From Macrolepiota albuminosa (lineage: Eukaryota; Basidiomycota; Agaricomycetes; Agaricales; Agaricaceae): a stretch of 64,000 bases of DNA. The notes under the pieces are model-generated. The model saw only the letters and a program-made list of their open reading frames with translations, did no database searches and was not told the DNA's origin. The stretch spans positions 248,001-312,000 of the forward strand of contig JAMWFC010000120.1 of the NCBI GenBank assembly GCA_027475525.1, in the 5' to 3' direction. A program made the translations under genes and the position numbers. The stretch's first letter is position 1; the number at the start of each line of letters is the position of its first letter. This document shows positions 21,652-32,860 of this stretch, one piece after another.

Positions 21652-21896
21652 ATGCAACTCCAAACCATTCTCGCTGTCTTTGGCATCATCCTTGCTCAAG
21701 CTGTGAACTCCATGCCGCAACCAGCACCAGCACCTTCGGCGCTGGTGGAAACACGACAGACATTTTGCATACAGTCATTGTGCCCCTGTGGAGCACCTAG
21801 GGATGGTATGTGATGCTTAGACCGAATCTGGTTGTTAAGGGTGGCGCTGACAGTAGTTTAGCGGATTGTGGGTGTTCGCATGACGTGTGCGCATAG
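21652..21896 (+). CDS. Small secreted cysteine-rich protein (62 residues)
   Basis: Exons 21652-21805 and 21862-21896 around a 56-base GTATGT...TAG intron. The N-terminus MQLQTILAVFGIILAQAVNS is a classical signal peptide; a Pro/Ala-rich linker follows, then a 25-residue core with six cysteines spaced C-x4-C-x-C-x7-C-x-C-x4-C, a mirror-symmetric pattern. The reading frame closes with TAG directly after the last Cys-Ala. A TATA box is well placed upstream. The mature peptide would be about 40 residues. I do not recognise the family; fungal small secreted cysteine-rich proteins include effectors, antimicrobial peptides and pheromone-like peptides, and the sequence does not decide among them. Confidence 0.7.
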
Positions 21897-22214
21897 AAAA
21901 GGGGTGAGTGGCAAAAATAATCAGTTTAGAATACTGACTATATCTAGTGCAAGGTTGACGTTTGTAAATAACGAATATGACATCCTATAAATCGCTTGAA
22001 AGATACAAATTTGAGTGGAGATTCGTGTTCATTATTGACTAACTAGAAGATGAGATATGCTAAGTACATGCAAAGCGGGAAAGCATCATGAGTAGGTGGT
22101 ATGGCGACTAGGTGAACACATGGCCACAAAAGTGTTCAGTCGTCGCATTTTTAGCGGAGGCATCGGGCGCAATCCCAAGAAACCCTACACTCCGAGTGCA
22201 AGTTAATTGTCAAG

Positions 22215-22686
22215 TTACTCTTGGATTTTGGCAAGGATATCACTATCCTTGAAGAGGAAGTATTCCTGCGTGAGACGTTCAGCTAGTAATTCGAACACAA
22301 GGACAGATTAACATACCTCTTCTCCAACCTTGATGGAGTTGCCACCCCATCCTGGCAGAAGGACGCGGTCACCAGCCTTGACCTGTGTAGGCACGATTTG
22401 GCCATCCTTGTTGGGTGCACCTGGACCTACGGCGATGACGGTAGCCTCCGGAAGAGGGCTGGTGGTGGACGAGGTGGGAAGGAAGATGCCAGAAGCAGTT
22501 TTCTGGAGGGGTGTAAGCGGAGAAAAGATGGTGGAAAGGGACGCACCGTCTCAGGCTTGAAGCGCTGGACAAGAACGCGGTCAAGGAGGGGGATGACGGA
22601 CCTGATGGACTTGAAGGTTGCTTGGGCGGCCTGTGCGCGTGGAGTGAGTGGTGGTCGCTGTTGGAGACGACGAGAAGACGTACCAT
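22215..22686 (-). CDS. HSP10: Mitochondrial 10-kDa chaperonin (HSP10/GroES)
   Basis: Exons 22684-22686, 22547-22630, 22317-22502 and 22215-22265 give 107 residues. The first coding exon is the ATG alone, followed by a 53-base GTACGT intron. HSP10 caps the HSP60 folding chamber in the mitochondrial matrix. Recognised blocks are SVIPLLDRVLVQRFKPET, KTASGIFLP, ATVIAVGPGAPN, VKAGDRVLLPGWGGNSIKV and EEYFLFKDSDILAKIQE, collinear with the GroES family. The mobile-loop region (KPETKTASGIFLP) is intact. It is head to head with HSP60, start codons 156 bases apart, with a heat-shock element between them, so joint heat induction and balanced expression are expected. Confidence 0.95.
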
Positions 22687-22750
22687 TGCTCGTGAAGGGA
22701 TGAAGTTGGTGAAGCAAGAAAAACTGGACGTTTCTGTGCATAAATTGTGC

Positions 22751-22772
22751 CACGTGACTGAAATTTCTAGAA
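22751..22772. promoter_or_regulatory. E-box and perfect heat-shock element in the HSP10/HSP60 bidirectional promoter
   Basis: 22760-22772 reads GAAATTTCTAGAA, i.e. GAAnnTTCnnGAA, three contiguous alternating nGAAn units, the consensus site for heat shock factor. CACGTG at 22751-22756 is a perfect E-box beside it. Both lie between the two start codons (22686 and 22843). Confidence 0.85.
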
Positions 22773-22842
22773 ATTAGGAGAAAGCCGAGCGCCCTGATTT
22801 AAAAATTTGCTGTGACGTTCTAACTTGCACTTGCCGCTGAAA

Positions 22843-23559
22843 ATGCACCGTCTCTCCTCGTCCCAGTCTCTCCGTCGCGTTGCCGCAAAGGCCAAGCCCG
22901 CTTTCTCTCGCGGTGCTCACAAGGAGATTAAGTTCTCCAATGAGGGCAGGGCCAGCATCCTAAAGGGCGTCGACGTCCTCGCCAATGCAGTCAGTGTCAC
23001 TCTCGGTCCCAAGGGTGTGTTTCTCGCTTTTCTCTGCGTTCTGGTGCTCATGTGTCGCACAGGTCGCAATGTCATCATCGAGCAATCGTTCGGTGGTCCC
23101 AAAATCACCAAAGGTAAGTTCTACTCGCCCCTTTTACACGCATTGTAACGTTTACCTCTCCAGACGGTGTCACCGTCGCAAAATCAATAACCCTCCAGGA
23201 CAAGTTCGAGAACCTCGGTGCCCGGTACGTATACGCCTTCGTCCTTTATTCAAACTGCTGACCTTTTGCTAGTCTCGTCCAGGATGTCGCACAAAAGACA
23301 AACGAGATTGCCGGTGACGGTACCACCACCGCAACCGTCCTCGCTCGTGCCATCTACTCTGAGGGTGTCAAAAATGTTGCCGCTGGTTGCAACCCCATGG
23401 ATCTCCGCCGCGGTTCACAGGCTGCTGTCGACCGCGTCGTAGACTTCCTTGCCTCTCACACGAAGACCATCACTACCACTGCCGAAATTGCCCAGGTTGC
23501 CACCATTTCTGCGAATGGTGACACTCACATCGGCAACCTCATTGCTCAGGCCATGGAGA

Positions 23560-23593
<34 letters not shown>

Positions 23594-24779
23594 AGGAAGG
23601 ACCATTGAGGACGAAATTGAGATTACAGAGGGCATGCGCTTCGACCGTGGTTTCATTTCCCCGTACTTCGTCACTGACGTCAAGGCTCAGAAGGTTGAGT
23701 TTGAGAAACCTTTCATCCTTCTCTCTGAGAAGAAGATTTCACTCCTTCAAGACATTCTTCCCTCATTGGAGGCTGCTGCCCAGGCGCGTCGCCCCCTAGT
23801 CATCATTGCTGAGGACATCGACGGCGAGGCTCTTGCTGCCTGTATCCTCAACAAGCTCCGCGGTCAACTCCAGGTTGCGGCTGTTAAAGCTCCTGGATTC
23901 GGTGACAACCGCAAATCCATTCTAGGTGATCTCGCCATTCTCACTGGAGGCACTGTCTTCACAGACGAGCTTGACATTAAGCTTGAGCGTGCCACTGTTG
24001 ACCTCCTTGGTTCGACCGGTTCTATCACCATCACAAAAGAAGATACTATTGTCCTCAACGGCGAGGGCTCCAAGGATGCCATCCAAGCCCGCTGCGAACA
24101 GTTGCGCTCACTCATTGCTGACCCCACCACATCTGATTATGATCGCACCAAGCTCCAGGAGCGTCTCGCTAAGCTTTCCGGCGGTGTTGCTGTCATCAAG
24201 GTCGGCGGTGCGTCCGAAGTTGAGGTTGGCGAAAAGAAGGATCGCTACGATGATGCTTTGAACGCCACCCGCGCTGCTGTCGAAGAAGGTATCCTTCCTG
24301 GTGGTGGTGTCGCCCTCCTTAAGGCATCCCTTATGCTCGCCACCACCTCACCTGGCTCTGGCTCAGCCTCATCCCCAACTTCCGCAAACGCAACTCCTAT
24401 CCCCACCGCCAACTTCGACCAAGAGCTCGGTGTCGCCATCATCCGTCGTGCAATCACTGGTCCTGCACGTGCCATCCTCACCAACGCGGGCGAGGAGTCG
24501 AGCGTGATTGTTGGTACATTGTTATCCCAGTATGGCTCGGACGACAAGTTCTCGTGGGGTTACGATGCCGCGAAGGGCGAGTATGTTGATATGATCAAGT
24601 CCGGTATTGTCGATCCTCTCAAGGTCGTCCGCACAGCCCTTGTCGACGCGAGCGGTGTGGCGAGCTTGCTGACTACAAGCGAGTGCAGTGTTGTTGAAGC
24701 CCCCGAGGAAAAGGCGCCAGCACCACCCATGGGCGGTATGGGCGGTATGGGAGGTATGGGTGGCATGGGTGGTTTCTAA
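22843..24779 (+). CDS. HSP60: Mitochondrial 60-kDa chaperonin (HSP60/GroEL)
   Basis: Exons 22843-23014, 23063-23113, 23164-23224 and 23273-24779 give 596 residues. HSP60 forms the ATP-driven folding ring of the mitochondrial matrix with HSP10. The N-terminus ([18 protein letters not shown]) is a mitochondrial presequence. Then come the GroEL hallmarks: [24 protein letters not shown] across two introns, the ATP-binding [14 protein letters not shown] at about residues 109-122, [27 protein letters not shown], and a C-terminal GGM repeat tail ending GMGGF. All introns are 48-50 bases. A Ser/Pro/Thr-rich insert ([15 protein letters not shown]) near the middle of the equatorial domain is longer than in bacterial GroEL. 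It is divergent from HSP10 across a heat-shock element. Confidence 0.98.
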
Positions 24780-25621
24780 AAGCCTGTTAGAAATGAGATG
24801 TTAATGACTAACGATGCTAATACCGATTTACTTGCATTTACCCCCACTCCCACCACTACACATAGTTACTCACGTATTGTTATCGTAATCTAGTTCTAGT
24901 TATTTTGTAGTTCAAAAATACACCACCACTCACTCATTTTACATGCCAAGTTGTCACTTGTATTATACTGTCTTGAGTATCGAAGGGGAACATCTCTCGA
25001 GGGCAAGCACCCATTGAATTAGATCCTTAGTATCGAGCACAAGGTTTCTATCTTTTAGCCTAAAGGAATCTCGTATCGAAACTCGCGCGGAGACTGGAAA
25101 TAATGAATCAGGATCGACAGTGGTTGTCGTCAAATGGTCAATCAGATTCACAAAGCGGACTTCTGGCACAATGTCAAGGATGTATTATTGAGATGGTACA
25201 CACTAACCTGCTGCACGATTACTCTACTGTGATAGAAGATAGCGATGAAGGACAAAAATGAATCAATTCGCTTTTTCACTGCAATCCTGACAAAGACATG
25301 AACATTCTCGAAGCAACTCTACACGAACCCTGCAAATGACCCATTTCTGATCAAACGAAATTGCAAGCTTACCTCACGCCTGTGAGGCGGTAGACAATTT
25401 TATGATAATTACAAGCGGCAATAACACCATTCTTAAAGCATGAATTTGCACTCGAAGACTAAGACCTGAGGCAGGTTCCATGCAATCATTTGGTAGCCCA
25501 ACATGCTCTGTGTCAACAATAAGAACGCTGATGCGTGCTTGCATGGTATCACATGGATTTTCGTGTGGAGTGCATAGGCCATACAACATATCTCAACTCA
25601 TACAGACCACTCGCCTCACGC
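24780..25621. other. Intergenic between HSP60 and eL24 (convergent genes)
   Basis: 842 bases holding both 3' regions. Short ORFs at 24963-25169 and 25374-25589 on the minus strand have no motif and are not called. Confidence 0.4.
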
Positions 25622-26243
25622 TCATCGTCCACCCTTACCACCCTTCATCTGTTGTTTCGATACCTTGGGTGCGGTGGTGGCCGTGCGGGTAGCGGGCTAA
25701 AACAACACATCAATACATGACCTTGACCAACCACAGCGAAATTGCTTACCTTCGCCTTCTCCTTCTTCACCTCCTTGTCCTTCTTCTCAGACTTCGCCTT
25801 AGAGATGGCAGCGAGCCGTTGCTGGGCCCGAACGGCGGCGGTCTGATTCCTCCTTGCGGCGATGGTGGCGAGGTCAGCACCAACAATACCACGCTGGTGC
25901 TTCACAGTCTTGCGCGAGCGCTTCTTGGCGACTTCCTCGGTGATACCTTTCTTGTGCATGCGGCGGTAAACCTGTGTCCAGGCGATCTTGCGGGGGTTCT
26001 TGCGCTGCAAGAAGAGCGAAGCATTTTTGGAGCCGGCGAAACGGAAGACCTAAAATCGGTCAGAAATGAGAATGAAAAAATAAACAGAAGATAGGACCGA
26101 CTTTACTATCGCCGCGGACAAAGAGCTTACCCTTGCTTGGGTAGATACGGTAGCCGGAGAAGGAGTCTATTTCAACCTTCTGTACTCGCAAAATTCAATT
26201 AGGGAACCACAGATCTTGCAATAAAAAGCTGGTTACGCACCAT
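25622..26243 (-). CDS. RPL24: 60S ribosomal protein eL24
   Basis: Exons 26241-26243, 26102-26179, 25750-26049 and 25622-25696 give 151 residues. The first coding exon is the ATG only, followed by a 61-base GTGCGT intron. eL24 binds the 60S subunit and forms an inter-subunit bridge. The sequence is collinear with the family: KVEIDSFSGYRIYPSKGKLF, VRGDSKVFRFAGSKNASLFL, RKNPRKIAWTQVYRRMHKKG, KRSRKTVKHQRGIVGADL, then a Lys/Ala-rich tail ending KGGKGGR. The usual length is 150-160. It is divergent from the MO25 gene with 425 bases between starts. Confidence 0.95.
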
Positions 26244-26668
26244 CTATGCAGATCGAGAGAGCAGATACATATTCCAAGTCAGTTAATCAAGAAACAAAAA
26301 TCTGAGCTGAATCTCCACGCCGGAGTCATCCATGTCACACCCATACCATCCAGCCCAAAACTCCAACTATTCAGTCAAACCGTATATCACCAGGGAGCCA
26401 AGAGACGTCCGGATACGATGGAATGCTTTTATGGCGTAGAGGAGCATAGATTCGGGCTCACCTTGATGGATTTTGTCGGATGGCGTTGCGAACGGCTCGA
26501 GACGTATGACCGGATTCGTGAGTTTCGGCAATTACCGTCACCCACGTGGCTAGATCGTGCCGATCAGCCAAACCTGGGGCCCTGATACCAGAGCAGCTTT
26601 GATTGCCATTTTGAAGTAGCTGTCCTGCGTCATCTCTCTCCTCATTACTTTCCTCCTTGGTGCCTACT

Positions 26669-27929
26669 ATGAATTTTTTCAAGGCAAAGCCTAGGACGCC
26701 GCCAGATCTTGTTCGTGGCCTGCGTGATGCCATATCAAAGCTAGAGCCAAGTGCACCAGGAGGGGAGACTCGGAGAAAGGTAGGAAGAAGGAATGTTATG
26801 TACTCCGTCCGTCTGGACAGCTTAACCTTTGGCGCAGGCGAATGAGGATATTACCAAGAGCTTGCAGCAAATCAAGTCATTACTCTTTGGTGACGGAGGT
26901 ACGTTATCTGAGTTCATGCTCGTTTGAGTGGGAATGGACACCAGTCAGAGACAGCGCCAGAGCTTATTGCTCAGTTGGCACAGGAAACATACCAGACGGA
27001 CCTTTTACACCACCTCATCGTCCATATTGCGCGATTCGAGTTTGAGGCACGAAAAGACGTCGTTCAAATCTTTAATAACCTCTTGAGGCGTCAGATAGGT
27101 TCAAGATGGCCAACCGTGGAGTACCTTTCGTCAAAACACGATATCATGTTTGCAACACTCGCTGGATATGAGAACGAAGAAATTGCACTGAATACAGGGA
27201 TGGTTTTGAAGGAGATGCTCCGCCATGAACAACTGGCGAAGATCTTGCTATATTCGGACCAGTTTGAGTATCTGCTTATTCTTGGCACGTGTTCTCACAA
27301 TGATCCTTCCAGGTTCTACAAATTTCCTCACTACATTGAGACTACGACGTTCGGCATCTCCTGCGATGCTTTCGCAAACCTCAAGGAAACATTGACACGG
27401 CATAAGCCTATGGTTGCTGAATATCTTGACAAGAACTATGATCGTGTAGGGCTCTTGACAATATCCTGTCTTTCTGTAAACTTACCATTTGTCTATCTAG
27501 TTCTTCTCTTCCTTCACGACATTAATTTTATCCAACAACTACGTCACAAAGCGTCAGTCTCTGAAACTTCTTGGAGAGATACTTCTTGACCGCGCAAATT
27601 TCAATGTCATGACACGGTATATCGCCAACGAGGCAAACCTCAAGATGATGATGAACCTTCTACGCGAGAAGAGTAAGAACATCCAATTCGAGGCCTTCCA
27701 CGTCTTTAAGGTTTTTGTGGCCAACCCCAAGAAGCCGCCTCAAATTGAGACTATCCTCCGAAGGAACAAGGAAAAACTTCTTGTGTTCTTGAAGGGTTTC
27801 CACAATGATAAGGATGGTGCGTTTTGAGGTTTATCTACAGCATTCAGTTCCAAACTGACAACACGCGCTATAGATGAGCAGTTTACTGATGAGAAACAGT
27901 TTCTTATCGTTCAGATACAGAGTCTCTGA
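26669..27929 (+). CDS. MO25-like scaffold protein (HymA/Cab39 family)
   Basis: Exons 26669-26779, 26838-26898, 26949-27261, 27313-27445, 27501-27816 and 27874-27929 give 329 residues. MO25 proteins are HEAT/armadillo-repeat scaffolds that activate germinal-centre kinases in polarity and cell-separation (RAM/MOR) signalling. Blocks seen: [29 protein letters not shown] [18 protein letters not shown], the junction [47 protein letters not shown] and the C-terminal [19 protein letters not shown]. Length equals the family norm (about 330-340). Intron 3 uses a GTTTGA donor, the weakest site; all others are consensus. The exon 2/3 junction was set by frame (AG at 26947-26948). Confidence 0.93.
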
Positions 27930-28237
27930 ACAGACGACGGTTTTTGTCCACACGCTCTCCATTCTCGCCGTCGCTCTAGTTTAGGCGCGGTTGGGCTTTA
28001 TCGGCCTGTGTATTCATTGCAGTAGATTTAGAACCCCGGTCCTTTTCTCCGCTATTGCAAGAGCACACAGCACGTACGTGATACCAGCACGAATCTTGAC
28101 TGTCCTGCACGCTACTACGCACATTTCCATACAATGACGCGTTCCTCATTATTGTACATGTATCATCGTGATAAAATACCAAGTTCTAGCGGCACAGCTC
28201 CATTTCAAACGCATGATCTGGTTTGATTGGTACAGAA

Positions 28238-28251
28238 TGTCGGAAAAATGC
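28238..28251 (+). repeat. Left terminal inverted repeat of the Plavaka element
   Basis: TGTCGGAAAAATGC, perfect inverted match to 38711-38724. Confidence 0.85.
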
Positions 28252-28980
28252 TGATGACCGGGTCAGACAGAATTAGCCGTGATAAGCTTACTTTAGACGA
28301 ACCCAATTTTCACGCCTGACCAGACTGGCGTGAGCAGATCAGATTGGTGCCTGATTAGGTGCGAGGCCTGATTTGGCCTAAGCGATGACAGGGAAGATTT
28401 TGAATTATCAGGTCCGGACCGAACCAGGGGAAAAGAAACATCAGAAAAAAAGGAATGATACTTTGACCAGACACCTATTAGTTAATCATTATGATTGCTT
28501 CCCAGGTTTTTACCTGAATTACGTTACGTAATGTAGGTAGGAATTTATTTTCTATTTTCTATTTTCTATTTTCTACAATTTGTTCGTGATCTAATGGACT
28601 TTTCGTTAGTTGACAGGACCAGGATTCGAACTACTGACTTTGTGCATTACTAGATAATAATAGAACCATTATAAACACAGAAACTTACGACGATACCGAT
28701 AGACTACATTACCACTGTAAGTAGATGCAAAGCAAGTTTACTTATCAAGCAGTTCTGCTTCGTAATACAGGAGAACAACTTTAGACTATTTTATTGATAG
28801 TAGGTATTTACAACTACGTATACAGAATTCTACATGATTCCGTCAAGCAACAGAACAAAAATTCGTACCAAGATAAGAAAAGGTATAATACGGTACATAG
28901 CAAACAGAACAAGAATTTGTATCAAGATATATGTATATGTACAAATCAATTGAACAATGTAGCAAAAGACTTACAAGTTT

Positions 28981-30895
28981 CTACTTCCGAGGCCGAGTAG
29001 AACGTCTTGCAGTAGCTTTCTCGGCATCTTGAATCTCCTCTGAGGTAATCACATTCTTGGCTCTCCCTCTGAGACTATTACCTTTACCAGCAGATCTACC
29101 ACGGCCACGGCCTGAGCCTCGTCCTCGCTGACCTGGCTTTGTGCCTTGGGATGATTCGGACACTGGATCAGGTGAAGATGTAGTTTCATTAAAAGAAAGT
29201 GACTCGATGTCAGGAAATTCGGAGCCGTTAGAATCTTGAGAATACCACACCGGAGCAGGCTCAAAATCCACTTCCGGTTCAGAATCAGAGGTGATTGAAG
29301 AAGGGAAAGTGGTCGTTGGTTTCCGAGAAGCTGATCCACTATGCTGTATAAGAGGGGCTGTCGGAGCTGGAGCTGGAACTGGAGTCTGCTCAGCAGTCAA
29401 ACGAGAGGGAACAGATGTCGCTGGCATACCAATATAGTCTGTTGGTTCCAAAGAATGATCCTTGAACCAGTCAAAGACTTTGTCTGTATTAGAACTCATC
29501 GATGTTGCATCCAGTAAAGCCCGATGTGCAATCTTCTGCTCGTCATGTCCAGGTGATGTATCTGAATGATGAATAACATCTGGCACTCCGTCAAAAACTA
29601 CCTTATCCCATTTTGCAAAGAGATCTGCAAGCCATGACTGGCGATCGTTGGCGATTCGGTCAATGAATTTTTTCCGATCACGAAAAGTAGTACTGTAGGG
29701 GATCTGTGTGATTTTTCCCGTAGCAGTAAACTCTTTGTCTCCTGACAGTAGATAAATAGCCTAATAGCGAGCAATTCAGTATTAATCAGATTGTATTGTT
29801 TAATAATTGGTACTCACAATGCTGGCTGCTGCTGAAATTAATCCCGATGTAGTCTTAATGCTTCCCCATTTCATTCCTATTGCATTTGGTGAAAGCTTCC
29901 TGCTTGCTAAAGACCCTGGACCAAATAATAAAAATCGTGCAATCTGAATTAAAAAAAAGGCAACACATCAGTACAACGTCAATCTCAAGATAAAGTGTAA
30001 TGATTGTAACGTACTCTCATCAAGACAGGATTAAAGAACATTGTGGTTGGATGGATCATCTTGGGATCTTCGTAGAGGATTGGAGGAAAGGTGTCATATT
30101 TCACCTTTGAGCGTGCCGGCTTTAGTGAGATGAGACTGAGGCAGGCCTGACTTTCAGAGCGATTGTAATTTTGATCCCAGCAGGCATTGGGAATATTCAG
30201 TCCTGCAAAGATCATGTTGGCAAACTTGCGGACATTTGAGATAGAAGTTGAGCGAAATGATTGAATTTGAGTGAGTATCTACAAATACACGATAACAAAT
30301 TAGAATTGATTCTAGGTAGCATAAGATATTAAAAAAACTCACCGCATCCCTGAATGCTGGTAATTGCTCAATAAAAGTATGAAACTCGGAAGGCATTACA
30401 TTATACAACTCATGTGTAGCACAAAGAGTGTATAGTGCAGCCTCATCTGCAATAGACAAAGTCATAGGTGCGTCTTCAAATGATGGGCGCCTACTAGGGC
30501 AGCGTTGGAGAAAAGCAGCCTCATCTGGCCAGAGCTCAAACATGAGACCATACTTTTTTGAAAGACGGATGATCTCAGACTTGTGAGGAATAAGACGAGG
30601 ATGCGTAAGCCATTGTACTTGGTTGATGGCACCACTTCCAGCATTGCGATGTTGATCTCTCAGTGCGTCATTTTCATCTTCCAAATGCAAGATTTTTGTG
30701 CGCTGATCGACTAGCACAGTTCGGCTGACAGTGAGTGCCTAATACAAAATTTAATGCATTTGTCAATAGCCAAAGTTATAACTAACTTACGTGCTGCATT
30801 TCAGAGATGGCAGGTGCACGAGATCCCAGTGCGAGAACGATAAGACCAAGAGCATCGTCAACTGTTAAATTCATTGACAGAGACTGAGCAGACAT
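28981..30895 (-). CDS. Second transposon-borne protein (DUF6698-like), Arg/Gly-rich tail
   Basis: The start is the ATG at 30895 (MSAQSLSMNLTVDD); about five exons run to the TAG at 28981. Order seen: an N-terminal helical part, a short coiled coil with heptad-like spacing (VDQRTKILHLEDENDALRDQ), a conserved-looking middle (PSEFHTFIEQLPAFRDA, GLNIPNACWDQ, IARFLLFGPGSLASRKL, GMKWGSIKTTSGLISAAAS, LLSGDKEFTATGKI), and a low-complexity C-terminus with an RG-rich basic stretch (GQRGRGSGRGRGRSAGKG). The middle block resembles a lineage-expanded agaricomycete family I recall as DUF6698; that name is unverified. Its position between the left terminal repeat and the cargo, and its orientation with the transposase, suggest it belongs to the element. 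The RG tail suggests nucleic-acid binding, as inference only. Confidence 0.6.
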
Positions 30896-30959
30896 TGTAA
30901 CGTCAGATTCAATGAGCGAGTGCGGACTGGAGAAATACAAGACCAGACCTTATATACTT

Positions 30960-30977
30960 TGTCAGAAAAATACTGAT
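30960..30977 (+). repeat. Diverged internal copy of the left terminal repeat
   Basis: TGTCAGAAAAATACTGAT matches the left end TGTCGGAAAAATGCTGAT except for two G-to-A differences, in the same orientation. It lies just upstream of the second element gene. Confidence 0.5.
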
Positions 30978-31292
30978 TCAGATTGAGAATGGAGCGGTAC
31001 ATATTATACATTGTAACAATGTATCCGTCGACTTGGTTGAGTAGATTCAGAAGCTAAAATTAATTAACTATCGTTAAAAAGTAGAGTTAATTCAAATGGT
31101 GTGACCAATCATAATGCTCACCGCTCTACATTACATGAAAGAGTCAAATGCCTGTCGGACCGAATTCTCAGTGTCTGATTCAGAATGAATCGAAATTTAT
31201 GCACAATTCTCTGAGTATGACGACACATCATAAATTGAGTACCTTGAGATTGGAATTATCAATGACTCCTTGGCTAGGAAACCGCCGCAGCA

Positions 31293-31945
31293 TCATTGCG
31301 TCACTGCCATCATAGGTGAGTTGTTATTTCCTTGACATGAAACATAAGAGGTACCTACAGGCCAATTGTCCCTTGTTGGTGTTCTCCGGATCTGAAAGAT
31401 GCTCCACACAAGTCCTAGTTCTCCACGCATACCATTGAATAACGTATCCCTCTCCCAACACATCTCCTGGGCCTCAACGAGGTGCTCAGATGCAACGAAC
31501 AGCTCCAAGGCATGCATCCCCGTCCCTTCCTCTTCTTCATCCTTGTTGTATGAAGGCTCGTCGTCATAGTCAGCGTCAGAGCAAAGCCGAAGGGGAGTGA
31601 AGAACTCTGTGAATGTTGCACCAGCACTCCAGAGATCAATCGCGAAGGCATCGCATGTGCCGAAAATGAGTTCAGGGGCTCAATATGGGCTATAAGACAG
31701 ACATGGTTGTCAAAAGAAGGGACGAAGACGGAATAGCAGGAATACATACCTGGTAGACACCTAAAACCACATCTTGGGCCTCCGTTCAGGCCATAGATCC
31801 CCCTTGATTTCTTCCTCTTTCTCTTCTTGCCACGCAATCCCAAAGTCGATGAGCCTCACGCAGCCTTGCGTGAGCAATATATTCTGCGGCTTGATGTCCC
31901 AGTGCATGATGCGGTTTGAGGGGCTGTGGAGGTATGCGAGAGCCT
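31293..31945 (-). pseudogene. Protein kinase fragment (CDK-activating/CAK1-like), captured and broken
   Basis: The minus strand reads ALAYLHSPSNRIMHWDIKPQ, then NILLTQGCVRLIDFGIAW, a gap with stops, then WAPELIFGTCDAFAIDLWSA, GATFTEFFTPLRLC, and GMRGELGLVWSIFQIRRTP. These are kinase subdomains VIb to about X. The catalytic HRD is HWD (a CGG-to-TGG change would explain it) while DFG is intact. The N-lobe and glycine loop are absent, and the region between DFG and APE is interrupted. It sits inside the Plavaka element next to the DHHC fragment. The subfamily assignment is a guess from the final block. Confidence 0.65.
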
Positions 31946-32021
31946 AGCTAATGCATGTTGTGGTCGAAGTTTCTCGTGGTGAAATTAATTTAGTTGTGAA
32001 ACGTTGATCAATGCGCATCTT

Positions 32022-32860
32022 TTAAAATCGTTGTTGTTGGCCTGACAATTCTGCCTCGAGCGGGGGATCGGATAGATCATGGCCTCCAAAGGGAAGTTTC
32101 AGAAGGCGCTTCAGAAGTAGAAATGGAGAAATATTTTCCAGCGTCGTCTGATTAGTTCTGGAAGACAAGTTTTGTAAATTACTCTGAGATAAAGTGCTGA
32201 TAACGTGATACTTGCGAAACAAGGTACACATGGTATCTGAAGAATGGGCCGGTGACCAAAGAAAATATCATTCCTATGGCGGCAAGGAATAGTTCGTGAA
32301 TCGGGGTACTAGCATCCTGAAATTTTTTCAATGAGCCGGTCGTCAGTCATGAAACAGTGACTGACCATCGCATAAGGATTATCAAAAGCATAAATTAGAG
32401 TGGAGATTGATATAATAGCAATATAGATAGCCAGCAGTGTGACAGAGAGCAAGAAATGGAGAAATGCGGGGTATGTCCGATGGCCCTGAGTTAACGATAG
32501 ACTTAGGAGACCCCATCAGAATTAGAGAAGCCCACTCACAATGCAATTGTTTCCTAACCAAGGACAGTGATGATCTAAATTTTATAGTTGAAGAATTAAT
32601 CAAACAAGGTCTCCACGGCGACGAACCCATCTTCAGCACACAACGACCACACGTCGAACAGTGGTGCGTTCGTTCAGGCTTTGGAGCCTGAGCAGACATC
32701 CACGTCAGTGACTTATTCCTCTCCTAAATTCATCCTGCAAAACTTACCCAGCATTTGCGGCACCATCTTCCTGGGGTATCAAGATTGGCGTCAGGCATTA
32801 AAGCCTCTTGAAGGCTCGTTTCTTCATCTTCGGATTGTTCAGTCTCTGTGACGGAGTATG
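32022..32860 (-). pseudogene. DHHC palmitoyltransferase fragment (PFA3-like), captured
   Basis: Reading the minus strand: SVTETEQSEDEETSLQEALM, PGRWCRKC, an intron, PKPERTHHCSTCGRCVLKM, an intron, DHHCPWLGNNCIG, an intron, then a membrane segment (FLHFLLSVTLLAIYIAIISI), and downstream NQTTLENISPFLLL. The zinc-binding cysteine-rich domain and catalytic DHHC are intact and splice sites are preserved. The N-terminal pair of membrane segments is missing, and the C-terminus stops at about 32022. The 5' break falls at a 75-base sequence that recurs at 34393, supporting capture by the transposon. Confidence 0.75.

Noticed and set aside
28545..28577. Short tandem 'tattttctat' repeats
   Set aside because: A simple low-complexity run without further structure; not a CRISPR or regulatory array.
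28600..28720. tRNA-like sequence on the minus strand (TTCGAATCC B-box and a weak A-box)
   Set aside because: The acceptor and T stems do not pair and the length is off; at best a tRNA-derived repeat.
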